Notes: a model not told the origin generated them from the letters alone. DNA of 64,000 nucleotides from CAVVMA01 sp963830715 (GCA_963830715.1 CAWHNS010000020.1:124001-188000); one strand, 5' to 3'; positions 8,614-17,783 are shown, counted from the first letter of the stretch. Program-made: numbers and translations.

Positions 8614-9307
8614 TTGCGGCGCCTGGTGCACAAGGATTACGTGCGATCGCTGCGCCGCCATCTTGGCTACAGGCAATTGACGACGCTGATTTCGGCGGTC
8701 GAGGAAATCTTCTCCGACCTCGGCGGCGACCGTCTCGTCCTGTTCGACGATCGACGGAATGCGCGAGATGGCATCGCGCCATGGCCTGCACTTCCAGGCC
8801 GGGCCATTTGAAGGCGCCGAAGGACTCGCCCTGCGGGGCTTCTACGCCGAAGCAGACCGGTGGAATCTCGAGCGGCCGCTGATCTACGTCAACAGCGCTC
8901 ATGTCCCGCTTGCGGTAGCGGCAACCTTCTGCCATGAGTTCACGCACTATCTTAGTTCCCGATTGCTCGACGCCGAGCCGCAGCCGATGCACTTCTTCTA
9001 CGACACGGCATACGCTTCGCACCTCGACGATCCGGCCGAACTGGCGGCGGACGCGATCGTGACCCTGCGGGGATATCCGCGAGCCTCCGCGGTCGAGATT
9101 TTCGCCACTCCCTGGAATTGGGGCCTGGTCGCGAGAACCGGCAGCCTCACCGGAGAAGCATTCGAGCAGGTGCGCGTCCATTTCAGGAAGAGGGGCCGCT
9201 TCGACTTCCCGCTGACCCTGCCGGCCCATCAGAATTTGCACTATCTGGCTGGCATGATTCATTACGCCAAGTTACGATGGGCATTGCTCGCCGAGTACGA
9301 TCTATGA
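8614..9307 (+). pseudogene. zinc metalloprotease-like protein (HExxH), frameshifted
   Basis: The first frame (TTG 8614, possibly longer) carries DYVRSLRRHLGYRQLTTLIS and ends near LVLFDD. The second carries GMREMASRHGLHFQAGPFEG and the zinc motif HEFTHYLSSRLLD with a downstream acidic region (DDPAELAADAIV). One extra base near 8751 separates them. HEFTH plus a glutamate-bearing helix is the pattern of minimal metallopeptidases, including ImmA/IrrE-like proteins. The stop overlaps the ATG of an XRE regulator (ATGA 9304-9307). In ImmA systems the protease cleaves such a regulator; here the gene order is protease first. Family membership is not certain. Confidence 0.6.
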
Positions 9308-9732
9308 AAAAGACCCTGGGATCAGTTCTGAGGAACCGCCGCGAAGCGATGAGGCTGTCGCAACGCGAGCTGGCGCGGCGACTCGACGTCAAGGCCAGCC
9401 ATGTCGGATACCTGGAGACCGGCAAGCGGCGCCCGTCGCTGCCATTGCTGGGCCGCCTGGCCAGCGTGCTGGGGCTGGAGCGCGAGCCCCTTTTCCTGCT
9501 CGCCCATCCGGAGGCCAAGGCATTGCTGGAGCGGCCGCAGCCGGATCGCGCCGCGAGGCCGGATCACGCCTGGCGCAGCTTCATCGGCGACAAGAGCCTG
9601 CTGCTCCGCAACAACGTGACCAAGCGCGAGTTGCGCGTGCTTTCGCAGGTAAAGACCTTGGGCATAGTATCGTCACCGCGCCACTTCATCTTCATTCTCA
9701 ATGCGATGCGGCAGGCGATGGACGAAGAGTAG
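9304..9732 (+). CDS. XRE-family helix-turn-helix regulator
   Basis: 142 residues. The N-terminal Cro/C1 helix-turn-helix reads LRNRREAMRLSQRELARRLD then ASHVGYLETGKRRPSLPLL (about residues 8-60). The C-terminal part (80-142) is unlike a standard cupin or peptidase and reads like a small partner-binding domain. The start at 9304 overlaps the protease stop by 4 bp, so the two are co-translated. Likely a repressor or antitoxin-like partner of the protease. Confidence 0.85.
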   Translation: MKKTLGSVLRNRREAMRLSQRELARRLDVKASHVGYLETGKRRPSLPLLGRLASVLGLEREPLFLLAHPEAKALLERPQPDRAARPDHAWRSFIGDKSLLLRNNVTKRELRVLSQVKTLGIVSSPRHFIFILNAMRQAMDEE

Positions 9733-9750
9733 CCGCCGCCGAGCCGCAAT

Positions 9751-10605
9751 CTAACGGCCCTTGGCGGCGGGCACTCCAATGCCCTTCAGAAACTCGCTTC
9801 GGGCCGTCATCGGATCGCGGCTCGTCGCCACGTTGTAGGCGTTCATCAGCGTTCGCGCATCCTCCGAGCACATCACGCCCGTCATCTCGGCCCGCTCGAT
9901 ACACAGCCCGGTCTCGAGGTCGCGATCCGCGCCGAGATGGACCGCGCGCTTGATCGCGGCGATCGAACCTGGAGGGCGCCGCGCAAGGGTCCGCGCCCAC
10001 TCCATCGCGAACGACATCAAGGTCTCGGGCGGCAGCACGCGGTTGACCATCCCCATCCGCTCCGCTTCGCGAGGCGAATAAACGTTCCCGAACAGCATCG
10101 CTTCGAGCGCCCGGGCCTTGCCGATCAGCCGCGGCAGGCGCTGCGTGCCGCCCCCGCCGGGCAGGATTCCCAGCATCGCTTCGGGCAGCCCGATCTGGAA
10201 GGCGCCGTCGGCCGCCAGGCGGAAATCACACGCCAGCGCGAGCTCGTAGCCCCCGCCCATGCAATCGCCGTTGATCGCCGCGATCACCGCCTTCGGCATC
10301 AGCATGACCCGATTGAGCATCCGGTGAAAACCGGCCCCGAGTCGCGGGAAAGTTCGCGCGCATTCGGCCGGATCGGCCACCATCGCGGCCAGTTCATCCA
10401 CGCTGTAGTGGGTGATGAACTTGCCTTCGACGCCGCCGGTCAGAATCAGGGCGCGGGTATGCTCGTCGGCCTCGACGCGGCCAATCAACTCCAGCAACTC
10501 CGCGCTCATCGGCCCGGTCATGTAGTTCATCGGCGGATTGGTGATGGTCCAGACCTGGACGTGATCGTGCTGTTCGACATTGAAATGCTCGAAGTGCTTC
10601 ATCAT
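9751..10605 (-). CDS. enoyl-CoA hydratase/isomerase family protein
   Basis: 284-residue crotonase-fold protein. It has the oxyanion-hole segment INGDCMGGGYELALACDFRL and the second-half GLPEAMLGILPGGGGTQRLP, in which the catalytic glutamate position is retained. The N terminus (NPPMNYMTGPMSAELLELI) differs from the usual NPPxNAL form. It hydrates or isomerises acyl-CoA thioesters; the substrate cannot be told. It stands alone, convergent with the XRE gene. Confidence 0.9.
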   Translation of the reverse strand: MMKHFEHFNVEQHDHVQVWTITNPPMNYMTGPMSAELLELIGRVEADEHTRALILTGGVEGKFITHYSVDELAAMVADPAECARTFPRLGAGFHRMLNRVMLMPKAVIAAINGDCMGGGYELALACDFRLAADGAFQIGLPEAMLGILPGGGGTQRLPRLIGKARALEAMLFGNVYSPREAERMGMVNRVLPPETLMSFAMEWARTLARRPPGSIAAIKRAVHLGADRDLETGLCIERAEMTGVMCSEDARTLMNAYNVATSRDPMTARSEFLKGIGVPAAKGR

Positions 10606-10725
10606 TTGATCCTCGCAAGGTCGCGACTAGCGATGTGCCGCCGGGAAGTCAAGGCCAGACCGGGCCGGCAGGTTGTGAACAGCGAGAGGTTGGTCTAGGC
10701 TCAGACCAGTGGACGGTGCCGGGGA

Positions 10726-10986
10726 ATGAAGATCGATCTGGATCTCAAGGCGGGCTTCCTGCAGAGTCTCAAGCGCGAGTTGCTGGACAAGCTGACCGCC
10801 GAGGAACGCGTCCTAATCGAGGTCTCGACCGGCGAAATGGGCAACAAGCCCGACGCGGTCAAGCTCGGATGGCTCAAGATGCGGACCAAGGAAGTCTGGA
10901 CCAAGCAGCGCTACGTCAAGGCCCTCGATCGCACCATCAAAAAGCTGCGCGACGCCGTCGCCGCCGACACCGCCAGGAAGGAGTGA
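10726..10986 (+). CDS. small hypothetical helical protein
   Basis: 86 residues, Lys/Glu/Leu rich with heptad-like spacing (SLKRELLDKLTAEERVLIEV) and a C-terminal WTKQRYVKALDRTIKKLRDA. No signal peptide or membrane segment. No family recognised. It faces tyrS with a 4-bp space between stops, and no terminator is visible between them. Confidence 0.6.
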   Translation: MKIDLDLKAGFLQSLKRELLDKLTAEERVLIEVSTGEMGNKPDAVKLGWLKMRTKEVWTKQRYVKALDRTIKKLRDAVAADTARKE

Positions 10987-10990
10987 TCGG

Positions 10991-12175
10991 TCATCGCTCG
11001 ATTCGCGCGACGCGCCGCTTGCCGACTTCCACCACCTTGTGCTCGCCGGGAACGAACCGGAAGTTCACGTCGGTTACGGTCTGCCCGTCGACCTTTACGG
11101 CGCCCTGCCCAACCAGCCGTCGCGCCTCGCTGGTGGAGGACACGAACCGCAACTGCTTGAGCAGCTCGCAGATCCACAACTCGGCGGCGATCTTGTAGAC
11201 CGGCGCCTCGTCCGGCACCTGGCGGCGCTGGTACTTGGTCTCGAAATACGCGCGCGCGCGGCTCGCCTCCTGCTTGCCGTGATATTCCTCGACGATCATC
11301 GCGGCCAGCGCCTTCTTCGCCTCCATCGGATGAATCGCGCCCGATTTCACCGCCTGCAATTGATCGGGCGGCGTCTCGGTGAGCAGTTCGTAGTAGCGGT
11401 TCATCAAGCTGTCCGAGATCGACATCACCTTGCCGTACATTTCCTCCGGCTTATCGGTAATCCCGATGTAATTGCCGTAGGATTTCGACATTTTGCGCAC
11501 CCCGTCGGTCCCTTCCAGCAACGGCATCGTCATCACGATTTGCGGCGGATAGCCAAATGCGCGCTGCAGTTCGCGGCCGACCAGAAGATTGAACTTCTGG
11601 TCGGTACCGCCGATCTCGACGTCGGCCTGGAGCGCGACGGAGTCATAGCCCTGGATCAGAGGATAGAGCAGCTCGTGAAGAAAGAGCGGCTCCTGCCGCT
11701 CGAGGCGCTGCTCGAAGTCGTCGCGCTCGAGCAGGCGCGCGACGCTCAGCCGCGCGGCGATCCTGATCAGCTCGCTCACGCCCAGCCGCTGCATCCATTC
11801 ACTGTTGAAGCGGATCTCCGTGCGCTGGGGGTCCAAAATCTTGAAGACCTGGCCGCGATAAGTTTCGGCGTTGACCGTTATCTGCTCGCGGCTGAGCGGC
11901 TTTCGGGTTTCGGACCTGCCGGTTGGATCGCCGATCATGGCGGTGAAATCACCGACCAGGAAGATCACGGTATGGCCGTCGCGCTGGAAGTCCCGCAGCT
12001 TCTTGAGCACAACTGAATGTCCCAGGTGCAGGTCCGGCGCCGTCGGATCCATCCCGAGCTTGACCCGCAGCGGCCTGCCCTCGGCGAGCCTGGTGGCGAG
12101 TTCGGCCGCCGATATTAGCTCGACCGCGCCGCGAGCAAGTCTAGCCGCTCGTGCTTTGGCCTCGTCCTGATCCAC
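10991..12175 (-). CDS. tyrS: tyrosyl-tRNA synthetase
   Basis: About 394 residues from a GTG start at 12173-12175 (VDQDEAKARAARLARGAVEL). The class I motifs are plain: HIGH-type HLGH in DPTAPDLHLGHSVVLKKLRD and KMSKS in VRKMSKSYGNYIG. A C-terminal S4 RNA-binding domain covers RFVSSTSEARRLVGQGAVKV. It charges tRNA-Tyr with tyrosine. A longer frame reaches 12316 but its extra residues belong to a different, broken gene, so the GTG is preferred. No T-box leader is visible. Confidence 0.93.
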   Translation of the reverse strand: MDQDEAKARAARLARGAVELISAAELATRLAEGRPLRVKLGMDPTAPDLHLGHSVVLKKLRDFQRDGHTVIFLVGDFTAMIGDPTGRSETRKPLSREQITVNAETYRGQVFKILDPQRTEIRFNSEWMQRLGVSELIRIAARLSVARLLERDDFEQRLERQEPLFLHELLYPLIQGYDSVALQADVEIGGTDQKFNLLVGRELQRAFGYPPQIVMTMPLLEGTDGVRKMSKSYGNYIGITDKPEEMYGKVMSISDSLMNRYYELLTETPPDQLQAVKSGAIHPMEAKKALAAMIVEEYHGKQEASRARAYFETKYQRRQVPDEAPVYKIAAELWICELLKQLRFVSSTSEARRLVGQGAVKVDGQTVTDVNFRFVPGEHKVVEVGKRRVARIER

Positions 12176-12249
12176 TGCCGCGCCTCCACGCAGATGGTAA
12201 GCGTACAAGAAAGCGGCGACGCCGAGAAATACGAGTCGCGGGGGCGGGT

Positions 12250-12530
12250 AATGCCCTAAGATTTTCGCTGAGAGCTGGCCGGCTGCGGCGACATTCGCAT
12301 CGGTCAGCGCTCGCACCGTGGAATCCTCTTTCTCTGCCGGGGCGGCCTGCGTGAAGGCGAGTTCTTCCTTTGATGTCGAAACCGGGCGAGGCGTAGAGTG
12401 AGATCGCCGGCGTGTTGAAGGTTTCCTGCACGAGCCGCACTTGAGTGACTCTGTTGCGGTCCGCGTACTCGATCGCGTCCCTCATCAGCTCGGCCGATCC
12501 CCAATCCTTGATATGGCAGGTTTCGGCAGG
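12250..12530 (-). pseudogene. GNAT acetyltransferase remnant
   Basis: One frame reads LMRDAIEYADRNRVTQVRLV then QETFNTPAISLYASPGFDIK, the C-terminal half of a GNAT fold. Another frame continues KEELAFTQAAPAEKEDSTVR then ALTDANVAAAGQLSAKILGH, which resembles the linker and start of a second GNAT domain in two-domain acetyltransferases. The rest of domain two is missing where tyrS begins, and the acetyl-CoA-binding front half is not found upstream. It is best read as a truncated and frameshifted relic. Confidence 0.5.
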
Positions 12531-12595
12531 CGCCGTCGCGGGCTTCAGCCCGTGATCCTTGCTGCGATTCGCGTGGCCAGGTCTATGGGCGGGGA

Positions 12596-12950
12596 CTACT
12601 CGATCTCGCTCTGCTGCTTCAACTGATCGATCTCCCGGCGCTGCTGCTCGATTTCCTGCTGTTGCTGCTGAGTCTGGGAATCGGTCTCGGCCTGTTGCGT
12701 CTCCTGATTCTGCAAGGCGTTGCCGATTCAGGGCTCCGCCTGCGAGGCCCAGCGCTCCACCAATTGCCGCACCGGCGCCGGGCGCGCCGATTGCCGCGCC
12801 GATGATCGCGCCGGTCCCCGCACCGAGCACGCCACCCACCGCGGTGCCCTTCTCGCGGGTCGTGAGCGGCTGCCCGGAGCATCCGGCGAGGAAAATAAGC
12901 GCGGCCAGCGCGAGAACGCCAGCCCCGACTATCCCCTTGCTCCTCACCAC
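12596..12950 (-). pseudogene. glycine-zipper lipoprotein, frameshifted paralog
   Basis: Starts MVRSKGIVGAGVLALAALIF with lipobox LAGC, then a glycine-zipper segment (GTGAIIGAAIGAPGAGAAIG). After GGAL the frame shifts: deleting one A near 12729 restores IGNALQNQETQQAETDSQTQ and a Gln/Glu-rich coiled tail ending at 12596. The restored protein closely matches the intact gene next door, so this is one half of a tandem duplication. Such proteins insert in or bridge membranes; exact role unknown. Confidence 0.75.
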
Positions 12951-12965
12951 GGTTCCGCTCCTCTT

Positions 12966-13322
12966 TTACTCGGTCTCAGATTGCTGCTTCATCTGCTCGA
13001 TCTGCTGGCGCTGCTGCTCGATCTCCTGCTGCTGCTGCTGGATTTGAGATTGAGTCTGAGCGGTCTGCGCTTCCTGATTCTGCATCTGGTTGCCGACCAA
13101 AGCTCCACCGCCTAGACCAAGCGCGCCGCCGATCGCTGCGCCCGCCGCCGGATGCCCCACTGCGACGCCGATTATCGCGCCGGTGCCGGCGCCGAGTACG
13201 GTGCCGATTCCGGCCCCTTCTTCACGAGTCGACAATGGTTGTCCCGAACATCCTGCCAGAAAGATGATTCCGGCCAACATGATCCCGATTGCCGCAAGAA
13301 ATCTGTTTCGAAGTCCGAGCAT
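12966..13322 (-). CDS. glycine-zipper lipoprotein with Gln-rich coiled tail
   Basis: 118 residues: lipoprotein signal (GIMLAGIIFLAGC), glycine zipper (GTGAIIGVAVGHPAAGAAIG, about 45-75) and a coiled C terminus rich in glutamine (QQQQQEIEQQRQQIEQMKQQ). The architecture resembles SlyB/YMGG-type outer-membrane lipoproteins. It lies 15 bp upstream of its paralog in the same direction. Both keep the sequence SGQPL(T/S)TRE after the lipid cysteine, which shows recent duplication. Confidence 0.85.
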   Translation of the reverse strand: MLGLRNRFLAAIGIMLAGIIFLAGCSGQPLSTREEGAGIGTVLGAGTGAIIGVAVGHPAAGAAIGGALGLGGGALVGNQMQNQEAQTAQTQSQIQQQQQEIEQQRQQIEQMKQQSETE

Positions 13323-13649
13323 ACTGGTCGCGCCTCCTGTTCGACTTCCTGATGCTACCTGATGCTACGAAAGGCCCGATTGTTGGTTACTGATTCGCAA
13401 TTGCAGGCACATCACCGAATTTCCGGACACGGTTTCCCGCCGTTCCCCTCAATGCTCTAGCAGCTTACGTGCCCATTGGTTCGACAAGGCCCAACCTCAG
13501 ATTGCGGCCCGAACGGGCGTCGCGTTTGCTGCTTCCACAACCCTTCTGGTGCATATTTTACACACGCCGGAAGCTCGCGTCATCAGTCAATGCGAAGCCG
13601 TTCTAATATGATTCCATTTCTAAACACGATTTTGACTCTATGCCGAAGG
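13323..13649. other. intergenic region between lipoprotein and cyclase genes
   Basis: No gene is supported. The stretch includes a tandem 10-bp repeat (CTGATGCTAC twice, about 13348-13367). It probably carries the promoter of the lipoprotein pair, but no convincing -35/-10 pair was found. Confidence 0.5.
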
Positions 13650-14435
13650 TCAGGGAAGGACGGCGAAGATTCGCGTCGGCGCTCCGGTTCCATCGCCGAT
13701 TTTCATCGGGATACAGAACAGGGTCGCGCCGGCTTGCGGCAGCTTGTCCGCGTTGGCCAGGTTCTCGAATCCGGGCTTGTTGGCGCCCAGCCACAGCCGA
13801 TGCACCGGAAAATCCTTCGATACGCCGGGATCCATGCTGGGCGTGTCAATCGCGATCGCGATGACGCTTCGACTTTTCAGCAGGAACCGGATCGCCTCGG
13901 GCGAGAATCCCGGGAAGTGCAGCCCTGCAACATCGCCGGGCTTGTCAGTACCCAGATAGTTCTTCTTGTCGGGCCAGAATCTGCCCCATCCTGACCGCGC
14001 GACGACGATCGCGCCGTCGGGGATTTTCCCAAAGGCCGCCTCGTAGCGGTTGAGGTCATCGATGCTGAGCGTGGCGTCGCGATCGTTCGCCGCCCGCGCG
14101 GAAAAGTCGATGACCGCGGCCGGCCCGATAAACTGGCTCAGCGGCAGCCGGTCAACGGTCGCGCCGTTGCGGTTGAAATGAATCGGCGCGTCCATGTGAG
14201 TACCGCCGTGCTCCGGCGCCGCGAATTTCGCCGAGGCGTAGAAGTAACCGCCCGGCTCCATCCCATAATGCTCGCGCTCGTGCACCATCGGCTTCTCGGT
14301 CGGCCAGTAGATGGTCGTGGAATCGAAGGTGTAGGTAAGGTCCACAATTTTCGACGGATCGATCATGCCGGCGGCAAGACTGGTGCTCACTCCGATCAGG
14401 ATCGAGCAAGCAATGGCAAGAACGCAACTCTTCAT
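13650..14435 (-). CDS. secreted cyclase-family (KynB-like) metal-dependent hydrolase
   Basis: 261 residues with an N-terminal signal peptide (SCVLAIACSILIGVSTSLAAG). The cyclase-family metal site HGGTHMDAPIHF is present, followed by HFPGFSPEAIRFLL and a D-T-P-S-M-D motif. Relatives include bacterial kynurenine formamidase and isatin hydrolase, which use Mn or Zn to open cyclic or amide substrates. The export signal is unlike cytoplasmic KynB. Ten bases separate it from the preceding transpeptidase gene, so the two may be co-transcribed. Confidence 0.88.
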   Translation of the reverse strand: MKSCVLAIACSILIGVSTSLAAGMIDPSKIVDLTYTFDSTTIYWPTEKPMVHEREHYGMEPGGYFYASAKFAAPEHGGTHMDAPIHFNRNGATVDRLPLSQFIGPAAVIDFSARAANDRDATLSIDDLNRYEAAFGKIPDGAIVVARSGWGRFWPDKKNYLGTDKPGDVAGLHFPGFSPEAIRFLLKSRSVIAIAIDTPSMDPGVSKDFPVHRLWLGANKPGFENLANADKLPQAGATLFCIPMKIGDGTGAPTRIFAVLP

Positions 14436-14445
14436 GGCTCGCTCC

Positions 14446-16215
14446 TTACCAGCCTACCGCCTGCGCGGGCATCGGCCCTGCGATTTGCCCGCGCGGATCG
14501 GCGCCGCCCGCCAGGATGCCGCGCTGGCGGTCGATTTCGACCGCGAGCACGCGACCCTCGCACCACGGCGGCCTTAGCTCGACCTTGTGCCCGCGCGCGG
14601 ACAGCTCGGCGCGAACGCTCTCGCCGATGCGGCTTTCGATTCGCAGCACGCCCGGACGCGCGCTATGCGGGAAAAAGGTCGAGGGAAAGTGGGCGCTCGA
14701 GAACTTGGGGGCCTCGATCGCCTCCTGGATGTTCATTCCGAATTCCACGACATTGAGGAAAAACTGAAGCGTCCATTGGTCCTGCTGGTCGCCGCCTTCG
14801 GTTCCGAAAGCAAGGTACGGCCTGCCGGCGCGCATCGCGAGCGAGGGCGTGAGCGTGGTGCGCGGGCGCTTGCGAGGCGCAACGGCGTTCGGATGCCGCT
14901 CGTCGAGGTAGAAGGTCTGCATCCGCGTTCCCAGCGGAAAACCGAGATCGTCGATTACCGGCGAGCTCGGAATCCATCCGCCGCTCGCCGTGATCGCGAT
15001 CAGATTGCCGGCGCGATCCGCCGCGGCCACATGGGTCGTACCCGCTCCCCATGGGCGCGGCTGGACGGCACTGCCCGCAAGCGCGCGCATGTTAGCCGGG
15101 TCGCCCGGCCGAAGATCCATCGAGGCGCGCCGCGAGTCGATCAGCTCGCGGCGCAGCGCAGCGTAACGGGGCGAGAGCAAGGCCTCGACGGGAACGGCCA
15201 CGAAATCCGGGTCGGCGTAAAAAGCCTCGCGATCGGCGAAGGCCAGCTTCGCGGCTTCGGTCACAAGGTGGATATAGTCGGCCGAATTGTGGCCCATCGC
15301 GCGCAAGTCGGTGCCCTCGAGGATGCGAAGCTGCTGGAGGAAAACCGGGCCCTGCGACCAGGGCGGGCACTTGGCCACCTCGATCCCGCGATACTCGGCG
15401 CGGATCGGATCTTCGATTTTGGTGACGAAAGCGGCGAGATCTTCCAGAGCAAGTAGTCCGCCGTTGGCCTCCGACCAGGCGACAATCTCTCGCGCGATAT
15501 CGCCGCGATAAAACCGATCGCGAGCCGCCTCGAGTCCGGCCTCGCGGCCGCGATTGCGCGCGGACCCTTCGGCATCGAGGAGCCGGCGAAAGCATCGCGC
15601 CAGAGCGGGGTTCTTCAGTACCGTGCCGGCCGCCGGCGCTTTGCCGTCCGGCAGATAGACTCGCCCGCTGGACGGCCACGCGCTGAGAAAGCGCTCCGCG
15701 TTGGCCGCGATCGAGGCGCCCCGGCGCATCGCGGGGCTGTCGCCGGCCGACCCGGACGAATCGCCCGCCAGGCCGGCATGAATCGGGAAGCCGTCTTCGG
15801 CTAGCGCGAGAGCCGGCTCGAGGACATCGGCGAGCTTCATTGTTCCGAACTTGGCCAGCGCGGTCGTGAGAGCATCGAAGGCGGATGGCGTGCCGGCCGC
15901 GAGCAGACCCTCGCCGGGGATCAGGTCGAGGCCGAGCGATCGATAGTGCGCGATCGTCGCTCGCGCAGGCGCCATCATGTTGCCGTTGACCGCGAACGTC
16001 CGGCGCAAAGCCGCCGAATAGACCAGCATCGGGGCTTCGCCGCCGATCGTATGCATATGCGGGTTGACAACGCCCTCCGCGAACACACCCGCTATAGCGG
16101 CATCAACTGCGTTGCCGCGTCGAGCGAAAATCCGTGCGCCAGCCGAAGCGGAAAGGTAATGCTCGGTCGCGACCATCACCTCGCGGCCCATCACCAGGGG
16201 ATAGAGCGTAGGCAT
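14446..16215 (-). CDS. gamma-glutamyltranspeptidase family protein
   Basis: 589 residues. The large-subunit part has GNAVDAAIAGVFAEGVVNPH and GEGLLAAGTPSAFDALTTAL. The autocleavage region reads WGAGTTHVAAADRAGNLIAI, where the conserved threonine becomes the N-terminal nucleophile of the small subunit. The C-terminal FGTEGGDQQDQWTLQFFLNV is typical. Unlike the E. coli enzyme there is no evident signal peptide, so it may act in the cytoplasm or the start may be further upstream. It cleaves gamma-glutamyl bonds of glutathione-like compounds. Its frame starts at 16215 with a probable non-canonical ribosome site. Confidence 0.9.
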   Translation of the reverse strand: MPTLYPLVMGREVMVATEHYLSASAGARIFARRGNAVDAAIAGVFAEGVVNPHMHTIGGEAPMLVYSAALRRTFAVNGNMMAPARATIAHYRSLGLDLIPGEGLLAAGTPSAFDALTTALAKFGTMKLADVLEPALALAEDGFPIHAGLAGDSSGSAGDSPAMRRGASIAANAERFLSAWPSSGRVYLPDGKAPAAGTVLKNPALARCFRRLLDAEGSARNRGREAGLEAARDRFYRGDIAREIVAWSEANGGLLALEDLAAFVTKIEDPIRAEYRGIEVAKCPPWSQGPVFLQQLRILEGTDLRAMGHNSADYIHLVTEAAKLAFADREAFYADPDFVAVPVEALLSPRYAALRRELIDSRRASMDLRPGDPANMRALAGSAVQPRPWGAGTTHVAAADRAGNLIAITASGGWIPSSPVIDDLGFPLGTRMQTFYLDERHPNAVAPRKRPRTTLTPSLAMRAGRPYLAFGTEGGDQQDQWTLQFFLNVVEFGMNIQEAIEAPKFSSAHFPSTFFPHSARPGVLRIESRIGESVRAELSARGHKVELRPPWCEGRVLAVEIDRQRGILAGGADPRGQIAGPMPAQAVGW

Positions 16216-16543
16216 AGTTGGCGCTAACCGGAGTTTCGCATAGCGCTACGGAATCTTATCAGACATCGTGGGTATCGCCCACGCCGCGAGCAGCAATTGC
16301 TCACACCAAAGCGCAGTCTCATCGGCGCAACTGGTATATCGAGAGTAGCGCAAAATGCGGAATTCGTATGCAAAACTTCAAACTTCTGTAACACACTACG
16401 TGCTAATGAAGAGCAGGTAGGCACTACTGGATGCTCGAATTTGATTGCCAGCCGGAGCGTCAAAATATCAGGTACGATGATTGCGTACATAAGGCCGGTA
16501 GAAAGTGGTGAACCGCGCAGACGAAATAGAAAGAAGGACCCCT
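16216..16543. other. AT-richer intergenic region
   Basis: Both strands show short open frames of about 87 residues with no recognised family. Composition is more AT-rich than the flanks, around AATGCGGAATTCGTATGC. It separates divergent genes and probably holds their promoters. I could not settle on one. Confidence 0.45.
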
Positions 16544-16744
16544 ATGGAAACGCAAACTGAGCTGCTCGTTGGCCGGCGGTGCCGGTTACTGAAGCCGGTG
16601 CGGGACCACGAAGGGCGCAGCCGCTTCAACGAAGAGCCGAGGGTCGTCCGCGAAATCGAGAACCTCGGCCGGCGGATGTACCTCGTACAATTCAATGACG
16701 GCGCCACTACCTTCCTGTTCCCGGACGAAGTAGTCGTCGAGTAG
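16544..16744 (+). CDS. small hypothetical protein
   Basis: 66 residues from an ATG preceded by GAAGGACCCCT. The sequence forms beta-rich text: LLVGRRCRLLKPVRDHEGRS and then RRMYLVQFNDGATTFLFPDE. This resembles small SH3-like cytoplasmic proteins that bind a partner, but no family is recognised. A GTG start at 16505 would add 13 residues; the ATG has the better spacing. Confidence 0.6.
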   Translation: METQTELLVGRRCRLLKPVRDHEGRSRFNEEPRVVREIENLGRRMYLVQFNDGATTFLFPDEVVVE

Positions 16745-16852
16745 CCGGCCCGATTCCAGACGCATACAACCGCCGCGCGTGTCGATGGCCCGGCAGGGCG
16801 TCAGCCCCAGGATAGCCGCGACGCGCGCAGCGGTATTTTGCACGCTCGCAAT

Positions 16853-17119
16853 TCATTCGTTACGGATGCGGCGGACCATAGCGGCGCAATTGGAGACATC
16901 TTCGGCATTATTCAAGCCGCCGAACGCGGCGTGCCCCCGGCAGGCATCCGAGAGGGCTTTGTAGTCAGCGCACGCCGACTGCTCGCCGCCGTCGCATTCG
17001 ATCTTCAACCGCTCGGATTCTTGCGGGGCTTGCTTGGCATCAGCCGCATCCTGCCCGGAGCATCCCCAGACCACCACCGCCATCGAAAGAATCGCGATCG
17101 ATCCCCAGCGCTTGAGCAC
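16853..17119 (-). CDS. small cysteine-rich lipoprotein
   Basis: 88 residues with a lipoprotein signal ending VVVWGC. The mature part is short and has four cysteines (ECDGGEQSACADYKALSDAC and then NCAAMV), spaced as if to form disulfides in the periplasm. No family recognised. It follows the two paralogous lipoproteins in the same direction. Confidence 0.65.
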   Translation of the reverse strand: MLKRWGSIAILSMAVVVWGCSGQDAADAKQAPQESERLKIECDGGEQSACADYKALSDACRGHAAFGGLNNAEDVSNCAAMVRRIRNE

Positions 17120-17161
17120 GCGTCCCTCCAGGCCGGCCTCCGTGCCGGCCTTCCGATTCTC

Positions 17162-17783
17162 TCACACCGGATTGCGCACCTCGAACTCTCGCGTAGCCGG
17201 GAAGCTGCTGGTCGCTGTCGATCTTCATCGGCAGCGAGATCTCGCGCAGGATCGGGACCTTCTCGATCACCGTCCCCGAGGCCGGCGCATCGCGCGGCAC
17301 CGTGACGACTTCCGTGCCGACGAACCGCACGATCGTGGGCAGCACCTTGCCGGTATCAAGGTAGTGCGCGTGGCTTACCTTGAAGACTGTATCCGACTTG
17401 AACAGCTTCGATCCCGCCCGGATCAGATACTGATTCTCGCCCATCGGCCGGACCAGAATCGCCTCGCTGATCACATAAATACGGCCCACGGTCGGGCGTA
17501 GCAGACCCGGCATCAGGGGATTCACGCCCAGCCAGAACGGGATGATCACGCGACGGCCGTGCGGCCATCCGGTGAGTCTCACTTCGGCTTCGCGGTCGTC
17601 GCGACCGAGGACGAAATCGCGGCCGTCGAAGTCCTTGAGGATCTGCCGGCTGAGCTCATCCTGGGGCGGCGCAGTGGTCTCGCCGGTCGGCCCGAAGTCG
17701 AGCGCGCGATCGGGCGTGCATCCCGATCCGGCGGCTGTCGCCGCAATCGCGACGGCGAACAGGAACGCGCCCGCGAACCTCAT
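17162..17783 (-). pseudogene. lipoprotein, second paralog, frameshifted at its last residues
   Basis: Starts MRFAGAFLFAVAIAATAAGS with lipobox GSGC, and its body (IIPFWLGVNPLMPGLLRPTV, YVISEAILVRPMGENQYLI, VPILREISLPMKIDSDQQLP) aligns throughout with the upstream paralog. After GYAR the frame runs on into junk. Removing one base near 17193 gives GYARFEVRNPV and a stop at 17162, matching the paralog's YARFEVR end. The break is therefore almost certainly an indel. Start and upstream stop overlap (ATGA 17780-17783). Confidence 0.78.

Noticed and set aside
12141..12950. 269-residue minus-strand frame linking the lipoprotein and GNAT pieces
   Set aside because: The lipoprotein part shifts frame at 12729 and its middle is non-homologous; two separate broken genes explain it better.
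13441..13520. T-loop-like GGTTCGAC suggesting a tRNA
   Set aside because: No acceptor stem or anticodon arm can be folded around it.
16297..16560. 87-residue plus-strand frame before the small hypothetical gene
   Set aside because: No ribosome site, no recognised family and AT-rich intergenic context; might be an old element fragment but not supportable.
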